Part shown: positions 9,717 through 20,882 of the stretch, piece by piece
Layout: every line of letters begins with the position of its first letter
How positions within the stretch are numbered: position 1 is the stretch's first letter
Source of the DNA: Oscillatoriales cyanobacterium
Lineage (GTDB): Bacteria; Cyanobacteriota; Cyanobacteriia; Cyanobacteriales; Microcoleaceae
Assembly (NCBI GenBank): GCA_004292745.1
Contig: RDXH01000223.1
Span: 1-40,874 of the forward strand
Reading direction: 5' to 3'
DNA length: 40,874 bases
Position numbers and translations under genes: made by a program
Notes under the pieces: model-generated
What the model was told of the DNA's origin: nothing
Database searches by the model: none
Seen by the model: the letters and a program-made list of their open reading frames with translations, nothing else

Positions 9717-10270
9717 GGGAGAGGGGACAGACCATTAGTGTCAACTTAACGTCAAACCCTGTCATATCAAATCCGTTGACATCGGAATTATGATTTCTCT
9801 CTTCTCTTTCTCTGTGTACTCTGTGTTCTAGTCAGGTTTAATCATTCCGATACAACCGGAAACGATATCACAGACTGCTGTTTAACTATTAAGGCCAGAT
9901 CCCCCCTAGCCCCTCGATCGAAGGGGGGGACAGGAGTCTTATCTTTCGTCCCCCATCCCCCATCCCCCCTTGGGGGGGGGCTAGGGGGGGGTGGGGATGC
10001 GAGGGGGATCTAGACGTGGCTATGAACGAGAGATACCAAGGGTTTCAGGCGATTGTTGACACCAATGGGGACAGACGGCTACCGATGCTCGATGTCCTCT
10101 GGTTTTTGATTGTCAAGATTTCGCTATTGACTTTCGCAGTCTATTATACAGTATTGTGGTCCCTAGGTCAATATTTATAAACTTTTTGTAAATTTAGATA
10201 CTTTTTGCAATTTCGCGCTATATTAAAGGAGTAGCAGGTTACACCAAATTTAATATAAGGAACGTCCACC
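9717..10270. other. Intergenic region with C/G-rich repeats upstream of a small gene
   Basis: About 550 bases without a convincing gene. It contains C- and G-runs with ccctag/ctaggg motifs (9899-10010) and AT-rich DNA before the small gene that probably contains its promoter. A sequence near 9843-9862 is an imperfect inverted match of DNA at 10602-10623. Confidence 0.6.
9899..10010. repeat. C-run/G-run palindromic repeat cluster
   Basis: Runs of 6-8 C followed by runs of 7-10 G with ctag cores can fold into several alternative GC hairpins. A related block occurs at 39286-39370. This is the dispersed ccctagcccc-type repeat seen in many cyanobacterial intergenic regions. Confidence 0.7.
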
Positions 10271-10420
10271 ATGAACACAAATCGCCAAAACGTCAAAAAA
10301 ATTTCTGAAACCCACCGAGCTAATATTCAAAAGCAACTGATGCACCGCATCGAAGTAGCCAAAGCCAGTGGCAATCAAGATTTGGTTCGGGTGCTGGAAG
10401 AAGAAATGAGACAGCTTTAA
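10271..10420 (+). CDS. Conserved small cyanobacterial protein (49 aa)
   Basis: This short gene starts with ATG after aaggaacgtccacc. It encodes a 49-residue, highly charged, almost certainly helical protein (SETHRANIQKQLMHRIEVAK in the middle, ending VLEEEMRQL). The SETHRA...HRxEVAKA pattern recalls small uncharacterised cyanobacterial proteins, but that is from memory and no function is known. It is followed by a strong terminator, which supports a stand-alone gene. Confidence 0.7.
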   Translation: MNTNRQNVKKISETHRANIQKQLMHRIEVAKASGNQDLVRVLEEEMRQL

Positions 10421-10530
10421 ATCAGCGAACACAACAATTTGTTTTCTAGAATTTGTCTGTGCAGGTGAAATGATTGTGTGAGTTCTTGCCATCAATACCT
10501 GTGAAAGTTCACTCCTCTGTTATTCCGTAG

Positions 10531-10568
10531 AAAAAAACCCCGGTTGCTTCAAGCAACCGGGGTTTTTT
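10531..10568. terminator. Rho-independent, potentially bidirectional terminator
   Basis: The left arm aaaaaaaccccggttgctt and right arm aagcaaccggggtttttt form a near-perfect stem with a one- to five-nt loop. There are A's on one side and T's on the other, so it can act in both directions. It ends the 49-aa gene. Its right arm and following bases recur at 39404-39438 beside tldD. Confidence 0.9.
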
Positions 10569-10586
10569 ATTAGTCAATCAGGATTA
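10552..10586. repeat. 35-bp direct repeat, left copy (terminator arm plus tldD stop remnant)
   Basis: It matches 39404-39438 at 32 of 35 positions. The shared sequence begins with the right arm of the terminator and ends in caggatta, where tta is the tldD stop codon in the right copy. Confidence 0.8.
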
Positions 10587-10630
10587 AGTAGAAGCAAGAA
10601 GTCATATCAATTCCGGTTGTATCCCACATT

Positions 10631-10783
10631 TTTCATCTGGGATGCTTTCTGCATGGGCTGCTGAATCCTGATTTGAGCGTTCATCGCGATCGCCAGTTTA
10701 CACTATTTTTGGTGATGATTGGTTACCCAAGAGCGATCGCAATTAACGCACTTTCGCGGATGCGAGCGGGTTACGGATATGTC
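10631..10783 (+). repeat. 153-bp island-flanking direct repeat, left copy
   Basis: It is identical to 39046-39198 except for two bases. Homology begins at tttcatctgggatgc and ends at acggatatgtc, and the sequences diverge on both sides. It has an uninterrupted plus-strand reading frame of about 50 codons but no recognisable product. Confidence 0.92.
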
Positions 10784-10818
10784 ATAAACTTGGTCTTTTA
10801 CCGAGCGCTACCAAAATA

Positions 10819-10909
10819 ATTGAGTATTTTTACTCACGCTTTGTCTCGGATGATTCACTTTTGCCCCCTCACTCCGTGTACGCTGCCCCTTGGGGGTGCG
10901 GAATGTGGG
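10819..10909 (+). repeat. IS-end-like repeat, copy A
   Basis: This copy is repeated in the same orientation at 10995-11084 and in inverse orientation at 38213-38296. All copies share tttttactcac, gattcactttt and gggggtgcggaatgtggg. I interpret them as end sequences of an insertion element. Confidence 0.75.
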
Positions 10910-10994
10910 TTTTAACTTACATCAGATAGGACTCACGCCCTCACGTCTCTTGTCAGGAATTCTTAACGCTCGTGATGGCAGCGCGACCGAAATT

Positions 10995-11084
10995 ATTGAG
11001 TATTTTTACTCACGCTTTGTCTCGGATGATTCACTTTTGCCCCCTCACTCCGTGTATGTGCCAGTTGGGGGTGCGGAATGTGGG
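10995..11084 (+). repeat. IS-end-like repeat, copy B
   Basis: Nearly identical to copy A over about 90 bp, offset by about 176 bp. It ends with ggaatgtggg 183 bp before the anaB start. Confidence 0.75.
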
Positions 11085-11266
11085 CTAGAAGATTAGCTAG
11101 GTCAAATTTATCTTTACAATGTTTTAAGAATTAGATATAGACAAACATGTATCTAAAGGAATACTCTAGTAGCAGAGTAGGGCTATCTAAAGAGGTAGTA
11201 TTAAGCGAAAAATCGCATTAATATGCGAACACAATCGGTAAATCAGTTGAAATTGCAGAGGGTGTA

Positions 11267-12412
11267 ATGGATTTTGCTTGGAACAGTCAACAAATTGAAT
11301 TTAAAAAAAAGGTGATTCAATTTGCCCAACAGTCATTGATCTCCGACCTGATTAAACAGGACAAAGAGGAAATCTTTAATCATGATGCGTGGAAAAAGTG
11401 CTGTGAGTTTGGTGTTCATGGATGGCCTATCCCTGCACGTTATGGCGGACAGGAACTAGATATTCTCACTACCGCCTATGCTTTGCAAGGATTAGGATAC
11501 GGTTGCAAGGATAACGGACTGATATTTGCTATGAGTGCCCATATCTGGGCTTGCGAAATGCCCCTGCTGACCTTCGGGACGGAAGAACAAAAGGAAAAAT
11601 ATTTGCCCTTGCTTTGTCGGGAAGGGTGGATTGCGTCCCACGCAGCTACCGAACCACAAGCGGGGTCTGATATCTATAGTCTCAAGACAACGGCTCAAAA
11701 AGATGGAGATAAATACATTCTCAACGGATACAAACACTATGTAACCAATGGAACCATTGCAGACCTTTTCATCATTTTTGCTACTGTAGACCCAGCTCTT
11801 GGGAAAGAGGGTTTGACGACTTTTATTATCGAAAAAGATACACCTGGTCTCATCCTTTCAGAGCCTATATCTAAAATGGGAATGCGTACAGCAGAAGTAC
11901 CAGAACTCAGGTTAGAAAATTGTGAGGTACCTGCCGCTAATCGCTTAGGTGAAGAAGGGACAGGGCTAGCCATATTCAATCATAGCATGGAGTGGGAGCG
12001 GGGATTTATTCTAGCCTCTGCTGTGGGAACAATAGAACGATTGTTGGAGCAGTCTATTCGTTACGCTAGAAGCCACAAGCAATTTGGTCAAGCGATTGGA
12101 AAATTTCAATTAGTTGCCAACAAGTTAGTGGAGATGAAACTGCGGTTGGAGAATGCCAAGTCATACTTATATAAAGTTGCTTGGATGAAACAAAATAAGC
12201 AAATGGCTCTGATGGAAGCCTCCATGGCTAACTTGTACATTAGCGAAGCTTGGGTTCAGTGTTGTATGGAAGCAATCGAGGTTCACGGTGGCTATGGTTA
12301 TTTAACAAATACAGAGTTAGAGCGAGAGCTGCGAGATGCTATTGGCAGTAAATTTTACTCTGGGACCTCTGAAATTCAACGAGTCGTCATTGCTAAATTC
12401 TTGGGATTGTAA
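11267..12412 (+). CDS. anaB: AnaB-like prolyl-carrier-protein oxidase (acyl-CoA dehydrogenase fold)
   Basis: This 381-residue flavoprotein of the acyl-CoA dehydrogenase family is predicted to oxidise prolyl-AnaD to a pyrroline-carboxyl thioester, the first committed step of anatoxin-a assembly. It has the FAD/substrate segment ATEPQAGSD (128-136), the base region SMEWERG with Glu244 (the residue I recall as catalytic in characterised AnaB), and the C-terminal HGGYGYL and GTSEIQRVVIAKFLG motifs. The length is normal for the family. A GAGG-like ribosome site lies just before ATG. anaC starts 13 bp after the stop and anaD follows, giving the expected anaB-C-D operon. Similar enzymes serve pyrrole-forming pathways, but the downstream PKS order points to ana. 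Confidence 0.9.
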   Translation: MDFAWNSQQIEFKKKVIQFAQQSLISDLIKQDKEEIFNHDAWKKCCEFGVHGWPIPARYGGQELDILTTAYALQGLGYGCKDNGLIFAMSAHIWACEMPLLTFGTEEQKEKYLPLLCREGWIASHAATEPQAGSDIYSLKTTAQKDGDKYILNGYKHYVTNGTIADLFIIFATVDPALGKEGLTTFIIEKDTPGLILSEPISKMGMRTAEVPELRLENCEVPAANRLGEEGTGLAIFNHSMEWERGFILASAVGTIERLLEQSIRYARSHKQFGQAIGKFQLVANKLVEMKLRLENAKSYLYKVAWMKQNKQMALMEASMANLYISEAWVQCCMEAIEVHGGYGYLTNTELERELRDAIGSKFYSGTSEIQRVVIAKFLGL

Positions 12413-12424
12413 AGCAAGGTCATC

Positions 12425-14044
12425 ATGCCATATCTACTGCAACATCTGTTAACAAGTAGCGCTCGAACCCATAGCGATCGCGTTGCTGTACAGCAGCAAG
12501 AACACACGATCACGTATCGTCAGTTGGACGAGAAAAGTAACCAACTGGCACATACCTTGATAGATGCAGGTATAGAACGGAGAGACCGAGTTGGCATTTA
12601 CCTCGATAAGTCAATTGAAGCTGTTATTGCTATCTTTGGCATATTAAAAGCCGGTGCCACCTATGTACCTCTAGACCCTTACGCTCCAATAAAGCGGATT
12701 ACCTTTATCATTAACAACTGTCAGATCAAGTTCCTGATTTCGACACAGCAAAGAATAGATGCTTTAGGAACCAACTCCCTAGAAGAGTTGCAGAGTCTCA
12801 ACAGTGTGATTCTGACAGATGAAGACGATCGAGCAACGCAGTGGTTGGGAAAAATTGTCAGATGGTCAGAGGTTTTACAAGCTTCTTACAGTCCACCCCC
12901 AGAACCAAATCTGACTGAAAACGATTTGGCTTATATCCTTTATACATCTGGCTCGACAGGAACTCCGAAAGGGGTGATGATTAGCCACCGAGCGTCTCTT
13001 ACCTTTGTGAATTGGGCCTATGACACATTTCAGGTAACAGCAGAAGACCGTGTTTCCAATCATGCGCCGTTTCATTTCGATCTTTCCATCTTTGATATCT
13101 TTACAACTATCAAAGGTGGGGGCACGACAATTTTACTCTCAGCCGCTTTATCGGTCTTTCCAATTAATCTGGCTAAATTCATAGCCCAAGAAAGAATTTC
13201 GATCTGGTATTCAGTCCCCTCTATTCTCACAAGTTTGGTCTTATATGGTCGATTAGAGCAACATACCTTCCCCGCTTTAAGAACCATTTTGTTTGCGGGT
13301 GAAGTTTTCCCCATCAAATATTTGCGTCAGTTGATGGTGCATATTCCCCAGGCCTCCTATTACAACCTCTATGGCCCCACTGAAACGAATGTCTGCACCT
13401 ATTACCAAGTTTCACCACTTGATATTGAACTAACCGAAGCACTTCCACTTGGCAAAGCCTGCGCTAATACTGAAGTTTTTGTCTTGAGTACAAGTAATGA
13501 ATTGGTAGCTAAAGGTGAGGTGGGTGAGCTTTGCGTGCGTGGCCCTGGGTTGATGACAGGTTATTGGGATTTGCCTGAAAAGAGTGCTCAAGTCCGAGTT
13601 CCCTTTACTTTGCATCGTAGCTTGGGATCTGAGATGATTTACCACACGGGGGATCTTGTCAAAGAAGCCCCGGATGGCAATTATATCTTTTTAGGTCGTC
13701 GCGATCATATGATTAAGAGTCGGGGCTATCGCATTGAATTGGGTGAGATAGAGAGCATTTTGTACAGCCATCCTGGAGTGGAAGAAGCCGCAGTAATTCC
13801 CATTCCCGATCCTGAAATCGGTAATCGGATCAAAGCTGTTGTGGTGCCACGTAGTAGTAACAATCTCACAGGAGCGATGCCTTCGGAAGTGCCTGATGTC
13901 TCAATACAGGCTTTAAAATTGTTTTGTGCAGATCGGCTTCCCAAATATATGGTTCCCGATTTGTTTGAGTTCCGTAGTTCCTTGCCCCACACTTCAACTG
14001 GTAAAATAGACAAAGTTCAGTTATCTCAAGAAACACAGCAATAA
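12425..14044 (+). CDS. anaC: AnaC-like proline adenylation enzyme
   Basis: A free-standing 539-residue NRPS-type adenylation protein without its own carrier domain. The ATP-binding motif YTSGSTGTPKG starts at Tyr173, GPTE lies at 317-320, and the loop GRRDHMIKSRGYRIELGEIE is present. The C-terminal catalytic lysine is K527 in STGKID. Its partner is the adjacent AnaD carrier (14-bp gap), and the AnaB neighbour makes L-proline the most likely substrate. Specificity residues were not aligned, so substrate assignment rests on context and overall similarity to prolyl-adenylating enzymes. Confidence 0.9.
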   Translation: MPYLLQHLLTSSARTHSDRVAVQQQEHTITYRQLDEKSNQLAHTLIDAGIERRDRVGIYLDKSIEAVIAIFGILKAGATYVPLDPYAPIKRITFIINNCQIKFLISTQQRIDALGTNSLEELQSLNSVILTDEDDRATQWLGKIVRWSEVLQASYSPPPEPNLTENDLAYILYTSGSTGTPKGVMISHRASLTFVNWAYDTFQVTAEDRVSNHAPFHFDLSIFDIFTTIKGGGTTILLSAALSVFPINLAKFIAQERISIWYSVPSILTSLVLYGRLEQHTFPALRTILFAGEVFPIKYLRQLMVHIPQASYYNLYGPTETNVCTYYQVSPLDIELTEALPLGKACANTEVFVLSTSNELVAKGEVGELCVRGPGLMTGYWDLPEKSAQVRVPFTLHRSLGSEMIYHTGDLVKEAPDGNYIFLGRRDHMIKSRGYRIELGEIESILYSHPGVEEAAVIPIPDPEIGNRIKAVVVPRSSNNLTGAMPSEVPDVSIQALKLFCADRLPKYMVPDLFEFRSSLPHTSTGKIDKVQLSQETQQ

Positions 14045-14058
14045 CAGGAAACAATACA

Positions 14059-14322
14059 ATGACAGAAGAAAAGATCGAACAAATGCTCAAAGAGTATATC
14101 ACTCAAGAGTTGGCATACGACCAACCTAACTTGGTTCTAACTAATAGTTTAAAGATCGTAGAGCAACGGATAGTGGACTCAATGGATCTCTTTCGGTTGG
14201 TTCGCTTTGTCGAAGAAGAATTTGGAATTTTTTGGGAGCCTGAAGAACTCGTATTAAAAAACTTTGAAACGATTGACCATATCAAAGCTTATATACTTGG
14301 TAAATTGGCGTCACAGGTATGA
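14059..14322 (+). CDS. anaD: AnaD-like acyl/peptidyl carrier protein
   Basis: An 87-residue stand-alone carrier protein. The 4'-phosphopantetheine serine is S41 in IVDSMDLFRLV, and the helical pattern before and after fits the four-helix carrier fold. It would hold proline loaded by AnaC and present it to AnaB and then to AnaE. The gene closely follows anaC with an AGGA-like site before the ATG. A gap of 152 bp separates it from anaE. Confidence 0.88.
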   Translation: MTEEKIEQMLKEYITQELAYDQPNLVLTNSLKIVEQRIVDSMDLFRLVRFVEEEFGIFWEPEELVLKNFETIDHIKAYILGKLASQV

Positions 14323-14474
14323 AGGAAGAAGGTATTATTCCCTGAGACAAAAGTAAACATAGGATTTAATCGTTCATTTCTTTGTAATTGACTCCAACTC
14401 CACATTGGAATTTTCTGACCGTTCGTGTCTATCCTAATTTGCAATAATCTTAACCCTTCTCAAAAAAATCAATC
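14323..14474. other. Short gap between anaD and anaE
   Basis: 152 bp of AT-rich DNA with no ORF. It could hold a secondary promoter for the PKS genes; no clear -35/-10 pair or terminator can be defended by eye. Confidence 0.4.
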
Positions 14475-17400
14475 ATGAACAAAATCACTCATCCTAACCA
14501 TGATTCTGATATCGAAAATCCTCAGAAGGAACCAATCGCGATCGTTGGGATGGGATGCCGTTTCCCAGGAAATGCCGACACCCCAGAAGCATTCTGGGAA
14601 CTGTTGCGTAATGGCGTAAATGCTGTAACAGATATTCCCTCTTCTCGCTGGGATCTAGAGAGATACTATGACCCTACTCCTGCACCGGGCAAGTTTTATG
14701 TGCGTTCTGCGGCTTTCTTAGATACAAATGAGATAGAACAGTTTGATGCCGAATTTTTTCGGATGGCATCGCGAGAAGCGGCGAACTTAGATCCACAACA
14801 ACGCTTGCTTCTAGAAGTAAGTTGGGAAGCTCTCGAAAACGCGGGAATTGCACCTACATCTTTGGCGGGTAGCCAGACAGGTGTATTTGTCGGTATTCAC
14901 TGGGATGATTACTCGGCAGAACGCTTTTATATGGTGAATCCTAGTGAAATCAATGCTTACCCTACATTGAGCAATTTACGAAGTTTATCAGCAGGGCGAA
15001 TTGCCTATGTATTGGACTTGCATGGGCCAACAATGCAAATTGATACAGCTTGTTCCTCAGCATTAGTTTCCGTCCATTTGGCCTGTCAATCCCTGCACGA
15101 TCGCGAGTGCAATCTGGCTATAGCTGGTGGTGTTAGTCTCCTACTTTCTCCAAAACTAACAGTTGGTTTCTGCCAAATGAAGGTTTTAGCAAAAGATGGT
15201 CGCTGCAAAACCTTCTCGGATTCAGTAGATGGATTCGTACAAGGAGAGGGTTGTGGCGTTGTCATTCTCAAACGTCTCTCCGATGCTATTCGCGATCGCG
15301 ATCCGATCTTGGCCACGATCAGAAGTACAGCAATCAATCACGATGGTTACAGTTTAACCCTGACAACACCTGCTAGTGCCGCACAGGAAGCAATGCTGCG
15401 CCAAGCCGTAGAAAACGCGCACATTGAGCCGCATCAGGTGCAATTTGTGGAGACACACGGAACCGGAACGCCTTTAGGCGACCCAATTGAAGTTATAGCC
15501 TTAGCAAAAGTATTAGGTAAAGATCGTCAAGATCCATTAGTAATTGGATCGATGAAGACCAATATGGGGCATTTAGGGGCAGCCGCAGGTGTAGCTAGTT
15601 TAATGAAAGTTGTACTTTCACTTCAGCATGACCAGATTCCCCCCAACTTACATTTTGATAGACCTAATCCGCGTATTCCTTGGCAGAAATTGCCAATTAC
15701 TGTAGCAAATGAACTGATGCCTTGGCCAGAACATGAACCAAAACTGGCAGGCCTAAGTGCATTTGGTATGAGTGGAACCAATGCCCATGTAATTGTTGAA
15801 GCAGCCCCACAGCTACCGCAAGTTGAGTCTTCTGGCGAGGGAATTGAACCTTTATACCATCTACTTACTTTATCTGGTAAGAGCGAAAAAGCTCTCACCG
15901 ATCTCGTCCATCGTTATTTAACTTTCTTGGACAAGACAGAGGATTCTCTAGCAAATATTTGTTATACAGCCGCCGCTGGACGCACCCATTTTGCCAATCG
16001 GTTAGCTATTGTGGCTAACTCGAAAGCAAATATATCCCAACAGCTTGATGCTTTTATCAAGGGTAAACAAATTACAGGCACGATCCAAGGTGATACTTAC
16101 CAAGGAACGCCTAAAATCGCTTTCTTGTTTACTGGACAAGGTTCCCAATACGTTGACATGGGACGCGAACTTTATGAAACGCAACCTACTTTTCGCCAAG
16201 CGTTGCAGCAATGCGATGAAATTCTGCGTTCTTATTTAGACCGACCCATTGCGTCAATACTTTATCCCGATCGACCAGAAAACATCATCGATCTCACAGT
16301 CTATACACAACCCGCGATATTTGCCTTTGAATACGCTCTCTTCCAGTTGTGGAAATCCTGGGGCATCGTACCTGATGTTGTGATCGGACATAGTGTAGGC
16401 GAGTATGTCGCGGCTTGCGTGGCAGGGGTGTTTAGCTTAGAAGATGGCTTAAAGCTGATTGCAACTCGCGGACAACTAATACAGCAATTGCCCCACGAAG
16501 TGCATGGCAAAATGGTCAGCGTTATGGCAAGCGAAGACCTCATAAATCTAGCGATCGCGCCATACAGCAGCCAAGTTTCTATAGCCGCAATCAATGGCCC
16601 GCAGAGCATAGTCATTTCCGGTCATAGTAATGCCATAGATGCGATCGTCGCCGAGCTGAAAACCAAGCAGATCAAAACCCATGAGCTAACAGTTTCTCAT
16701 GCGTTCCATTCACCGCTAATGGAGCCAGTATTAAAGCCCTTTGCTGAAGTCGCTGCACAGGTGACATACTCTGTACCCAAAATACCGCTGATATCTAATA
16801 TCACAGGCGATCGAGTAACGGACGATGTAGCAACCTCTGATTATTGGACTCGCCATATTAGTCAGGCCGTGAGATTTGCCGATGGCATGAATACCCTACA
16901 AAAGATGGGGATAGAATGCTTTGTAGAAATCGGGCCTAAACCAATTCTCTTAGGTATGGGAGTTAGTTGCTTAGTTGATGAGGAAAAACGCCTTCTATGG
17001 CTACCTAGTATCCGTCCTGATACAGAATCATCCACTGTAGTGGAAAGTTTAGCTCAATTGTATGTTCGCGGTGTCAATATCAATTGGAAAGAGTTTTTCC
17101 AAGCCCAACACCGTCGCAAAGTGGTGTTACCAACTTATCCCTTTCAAAAAGAGCGCTGTTGGGTTGAGGTAAGACAGGAACGTGCGGCCAGAAAGAGCAG
17201 TGAAATTTCTGCACATCCCTTACTACAAGAGAGGATTTATTCATCTGTACTCAAACCAGGAGAAGTGCAATTTGAGGCTTACCTTTCTACCGACGATTTG
17301 CCCTACTTGGCAGAACACCGCGCTTTCGGTCAAGCAATTATGCCGGCTTCCGCCTACTTCGAGATGGTTTTAGCAGCAGGAAATCAACTTTTTGGCAACC

Positions 17401-20400
17401 GCCCCATAACTTTTGAGGATGTGGCAATTGAAAAAGCTCTCAAGCTAGAAGAACCTCAAACATTGCAACTGGTCTTAACCCCCGATCTCGAAGGCTATTC
17501 ATGGCAAATTTTTAGTTTGGTCTTCATTAACGAAGAACCGACTTGGACGCGCTACGCAGCCGGAAAGATTAATGTAGGTAAAGAGAGAGCAAATCTTGAA
17601 CCAAATACAAATTTAACTGCTTTAGAAGCTCATCTCCAAGAACATAAAGACATCAAAGCTTTCTATCAGCAAGTTGCCGATCGAGGAATGGTCTATGAAG
17701 GTAGCTTCCAAAGTTTGCGCCGCTTGTGGCGTTCTGAGGGAGAAGCCCTCGGACAAGTTCAGTTAGCTAAAAACCTGGTCAACCATCCCTATCATTGGCA
17801 TCCAGCGCTTTTGGATGGATGTTTCCAAGTAATTTTAGCAGCTATGCCTGCCGACTTTGCCGAAACTTATTTACCAGTCGGCTACCCACATTTCACCTTT
17901 TGGCAGCATCCTAGCAAAGAAATTTTTAGTTACGTTAAACTTCACGGTCAGCCCGGTCAAGAAACCCTGAAGGCAGACTTGCAGTTAATTGGAAAAGATG
18001 GTCAAGTTTATGCCGAAGCGATCGGTCTGCAACTGAAAAAGGCTCGGTTGCAAGCATTACAGCAGAAGCAACCCTGGAAAGATTGGCTTGTGCAAGTTGC
18101 CTGGAAAGAAGTCAAAAAAACAGCGGGAACTGCAAGCGCAACAAACAAAGGCGATTGGTTAATTTTGGCAGATCGCACTGGTGTAGCCGAAACCTTAGCT
18201 GACTTGTTGAAGGGAAGCGGACAGCGATCGCACCTAGTCTATGCCAAAACAACTGATGGAAACTCCCAGCTAGAGCAATATGCTATTAACTGGACAGACC
18301 CAGCCGACTGGCAGAACTTGTTAGCGAGTAAATCCTATCAAGGCGTAGTGTACCTTTGGAGCCTCGATCAAAATGACTCCTGCGATTCAAGCTGCGAACA
18401 AGTATTGCATCTAGTTCAATCTCTGACTTCAGCCAAGATTTCCCCTCGATTGTGGTTGGTTACGCAAGGGGCACAGTCGGCGCTCAAGGATGATACAGTT
18501 GCTTTCTGGCAAACACCGATCTGGGGACTAGGTAAAACGCTCTCTCTGGAACACCCCGAATTTTCCACTACCTGTTTAGACTTACCATGCGATCTCCACT
18601 CCCATGAAACAGTTAAGTCTTTACTCCAAGAACTACTCGCACCCGATCGAGAAGACCAAATTGCTTATCGAAACGGGACACGCTATGTAGCTAGATTAGA
18701 GCCTTTCCACCCCACACAGGCACCAAGCATTGCTCCTGTAGCGTTGAAACTGACCAGCTACGGCACCCTCGACAATTTAACTTTGGTTCCCGCTTCTGCC
18801 CCAACGTTGGCACCTGATGAAGTCGAGATCAAAGTTCGGGCGAGCGGACTTAATTTTAGAGATGTGCTGCGTGCATTAGGCATGATGCGCGAAGTCGAGG
18901 AGTCTTTAGGTATTGCGGCAACGGCCAGCGATATATTGTTCGGCTTTGAGTGTGCAGGCACGATCGAGCGCGTTGGCAAACAAGTCTCTGACTTGAAAGT
19001 AGGCGATGCCGTAATTGCCTACACATCAGGTAGTTTGGCAACTACGGTTAAGGCTAAAGCAAAATTGGTAGTTCCTAAACCATCCGAACTCAGTTTTGAA
19101 GAAGCAGCAACGATTCCTGTTACTTTTTTGACAGCCTATTACGGCCTAGTCAAATGCGCTCAAATTGGCCCAAATGATCGAATATTGATTCATAATGCGG
19201 CTGGAGGTGTAGGTCAAGCGGCTGTTCAATTAGCCAAGCTGAAAGGAGCAGAAATTTTTGCGACAGCTAGCCCCCCCAAGTGGGATTTTTTAAAGTCCCT
19301 TGGTGTTAAACATATATACAGCTCGCGCAACCTTGATTTTGCCGAACAGATAATGACTGACACCAATGGAAAAGGCGTGAATGTCATCCTCAACAGTCTA
19401 ACTGGCAAGTTTATCGATCGGAGCTTTGACGTACTTACCCAAGGAGGGCGCTTTGTAGAAATCGGTAAACTTGGCATTTGGGATGAGGAGAAATTGCAAT
19501 CACAGCGCCCTGATGCTACTTATTTCCCCTTTGATTTAGGAGAGATGGATGGGGCCCAAATTTCTTCAATGTTTCTGGAATTGATGACTATCTTTAAGGA
19601 AGGCAAGCTCAAACCATTACCTGCCAAAGTGTTCCCAATTACCGAATTTGTAAATGCTTTCCGCTATATGCAGCAAGCCAAGCACATTGGTAAAGTGGTG
19701 TTAAGTTTTCAGACTCCAGAAAATGTAAGGGTTCGCCCAGACAGCAGTTACCTAATTGCAGGAGGATTGGGAGCATTAGGATTAAAGGTGGCTGAGTGGC
19801 TGGTAGAACAAGGTGCTAAACATCTAGTTCTGACAGGACGAAGCAGTGTCAAACAGGCAGCAAATGAAGCTATCAGAAAATTAGAGCAGGCAGGTGCTAA
19901 AGTCTCGGTAATTAATGCCGATATTTCTAATCAGGAGGATGTCCAAAAAATACTGAGTGAATGCCCTAATTTACGTGGAATTGTTCATACCGCAGGTGTT
20001 TTAGATGATGGTTTGTTGAGGGAGCAAACACCTACTCGCTTCAAAAAAGTCATGGCATCCAAAGTACAAGGATCTTGGAATTTGCATACCTTGACTCAAG
20101 ATTTATTCTTGGACTTCTTTGTATGTTTTTCCTCCGCTGCCTCTTTGTTGGGGAATGCAGGTCAAAGCAACTATGCCGCAGCTAATGCCTTCCTTGATGG
20201 TTTAGCTCATTATCGGCGATCGCAAGGTTTACCAAGTTTAAGCGTAAATTGGGGACCTTGGGGTGAGGTAGGAATGGCAGCTACTCTTTCTAGTCGATTG
20301 AAAACCCAAGGTTGGGGTATTATTCCAACTGAACAAAAAACGAAGACTGCGATCGAGTAGGGGTACTGCCTATGAACTGGTCGAAATTTTTGGAACGACT

Positions 20401-20881
20401 ACCAAAAATTACGCCATTCTATGAAAACTTCCAGACAACTGTTACACCATCTGAAGAACGACCAGCTTTAGTTTCCCAACTAAAAGCTACTCTGGCTAAC
20501 GAGCGCCGAACAATTTTGATGGATCATGTTCGTTCCACCATTAGAAATGTAATCGGATTAAATGCCAGTACCAGGATTGAGCCGCGCCAGTCTTTATTCG
20601 ACTTAGGGCTTGACTCCCTAATGGCGGTGGAATTGAGAAACTATCTGGAAAAAAGTGTCGAACATTCCTTGCGCTCAACTCTACTCTTTGACTATCCAAC
20701 CTTAGAAGCGTTGGTGAATTACCTGCTACAAGAGGTTCTAGTTCTAGAGGATATGAGTGTCCAGCAAACAGAAGACCAAACGACATCAACCCAAGTATTT
20801 GAAGAACTTCCAGAAGAGGAAGCGGACATCTTACTTGCCAGCAAGTACGAAGAACTCAATAAACTACTAGGTAATATTTAA
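14475..20881 (+). CDS. anaE: AnaE-like modular type I polyketide synthase, KS-AT-DH-ER-KR-ACP, interrupted by a one-base frameshift
   Basis: The first frame (14475-20360, 1961 codons) encodes KS (Cys193 in DTACSSA, His328, His366), AT (Ser640 in GHSVGE; HAFH from 742, malonyl type), DH (His948 in HxxxGxxxxP, Asp1114), ER (NAAGGVGQAA from 1574) and KR (GGLGALG from 1763, Tyr1900). The frame then stops at TAG 20358. The missing end of the KR and the ACP (FDLGLDSL; Ser82 of the second frame) continue in the -1 frame to 20881. One extra A in the A6 run at 20335-20340 would restore a single protein of about 2135 residues. This module would perform the first malonate extension of the pyrroline unit. 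A real mutation, slippage or a sequencing error are all possible. anaF follows with one base between. Confidence 0.9.
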
Positions 20882-20882
20882 C

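Larger units (their letters stand above)
10421..11266. other. Left boundary of the ana island: terminator, flanking repeat and IS-end repeats
   Basis: No intact gene is visible in these 846 bases. In order it holds the terminator, a 35-bp repeat with a copy next to tldD, a 153-bp repeat with a copy at 39046, two tandem copies of an IS-end-like sequence, and about 170 bp of AT-rich leader before anaB. The leader includes a short hairpin, tactct/agagta at 11162-11179. Confidence 0.75.

Noticed and set aside
10271-10420. NblA-like phycobilisome degradation protein
   Set aside because: The size is similar but the sequence lacks the NblA pattern I would expect; left as unknown.
20335-20341. Programmed -1 frameshift in anaE as the preferred explanation
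   Set aside because: The heptamer AAAAAAC is present but the zero-frame codons are not positioned as in canonical sites, and no clear downstream stimulatory structure was identified by eye; a missing base is simpler.
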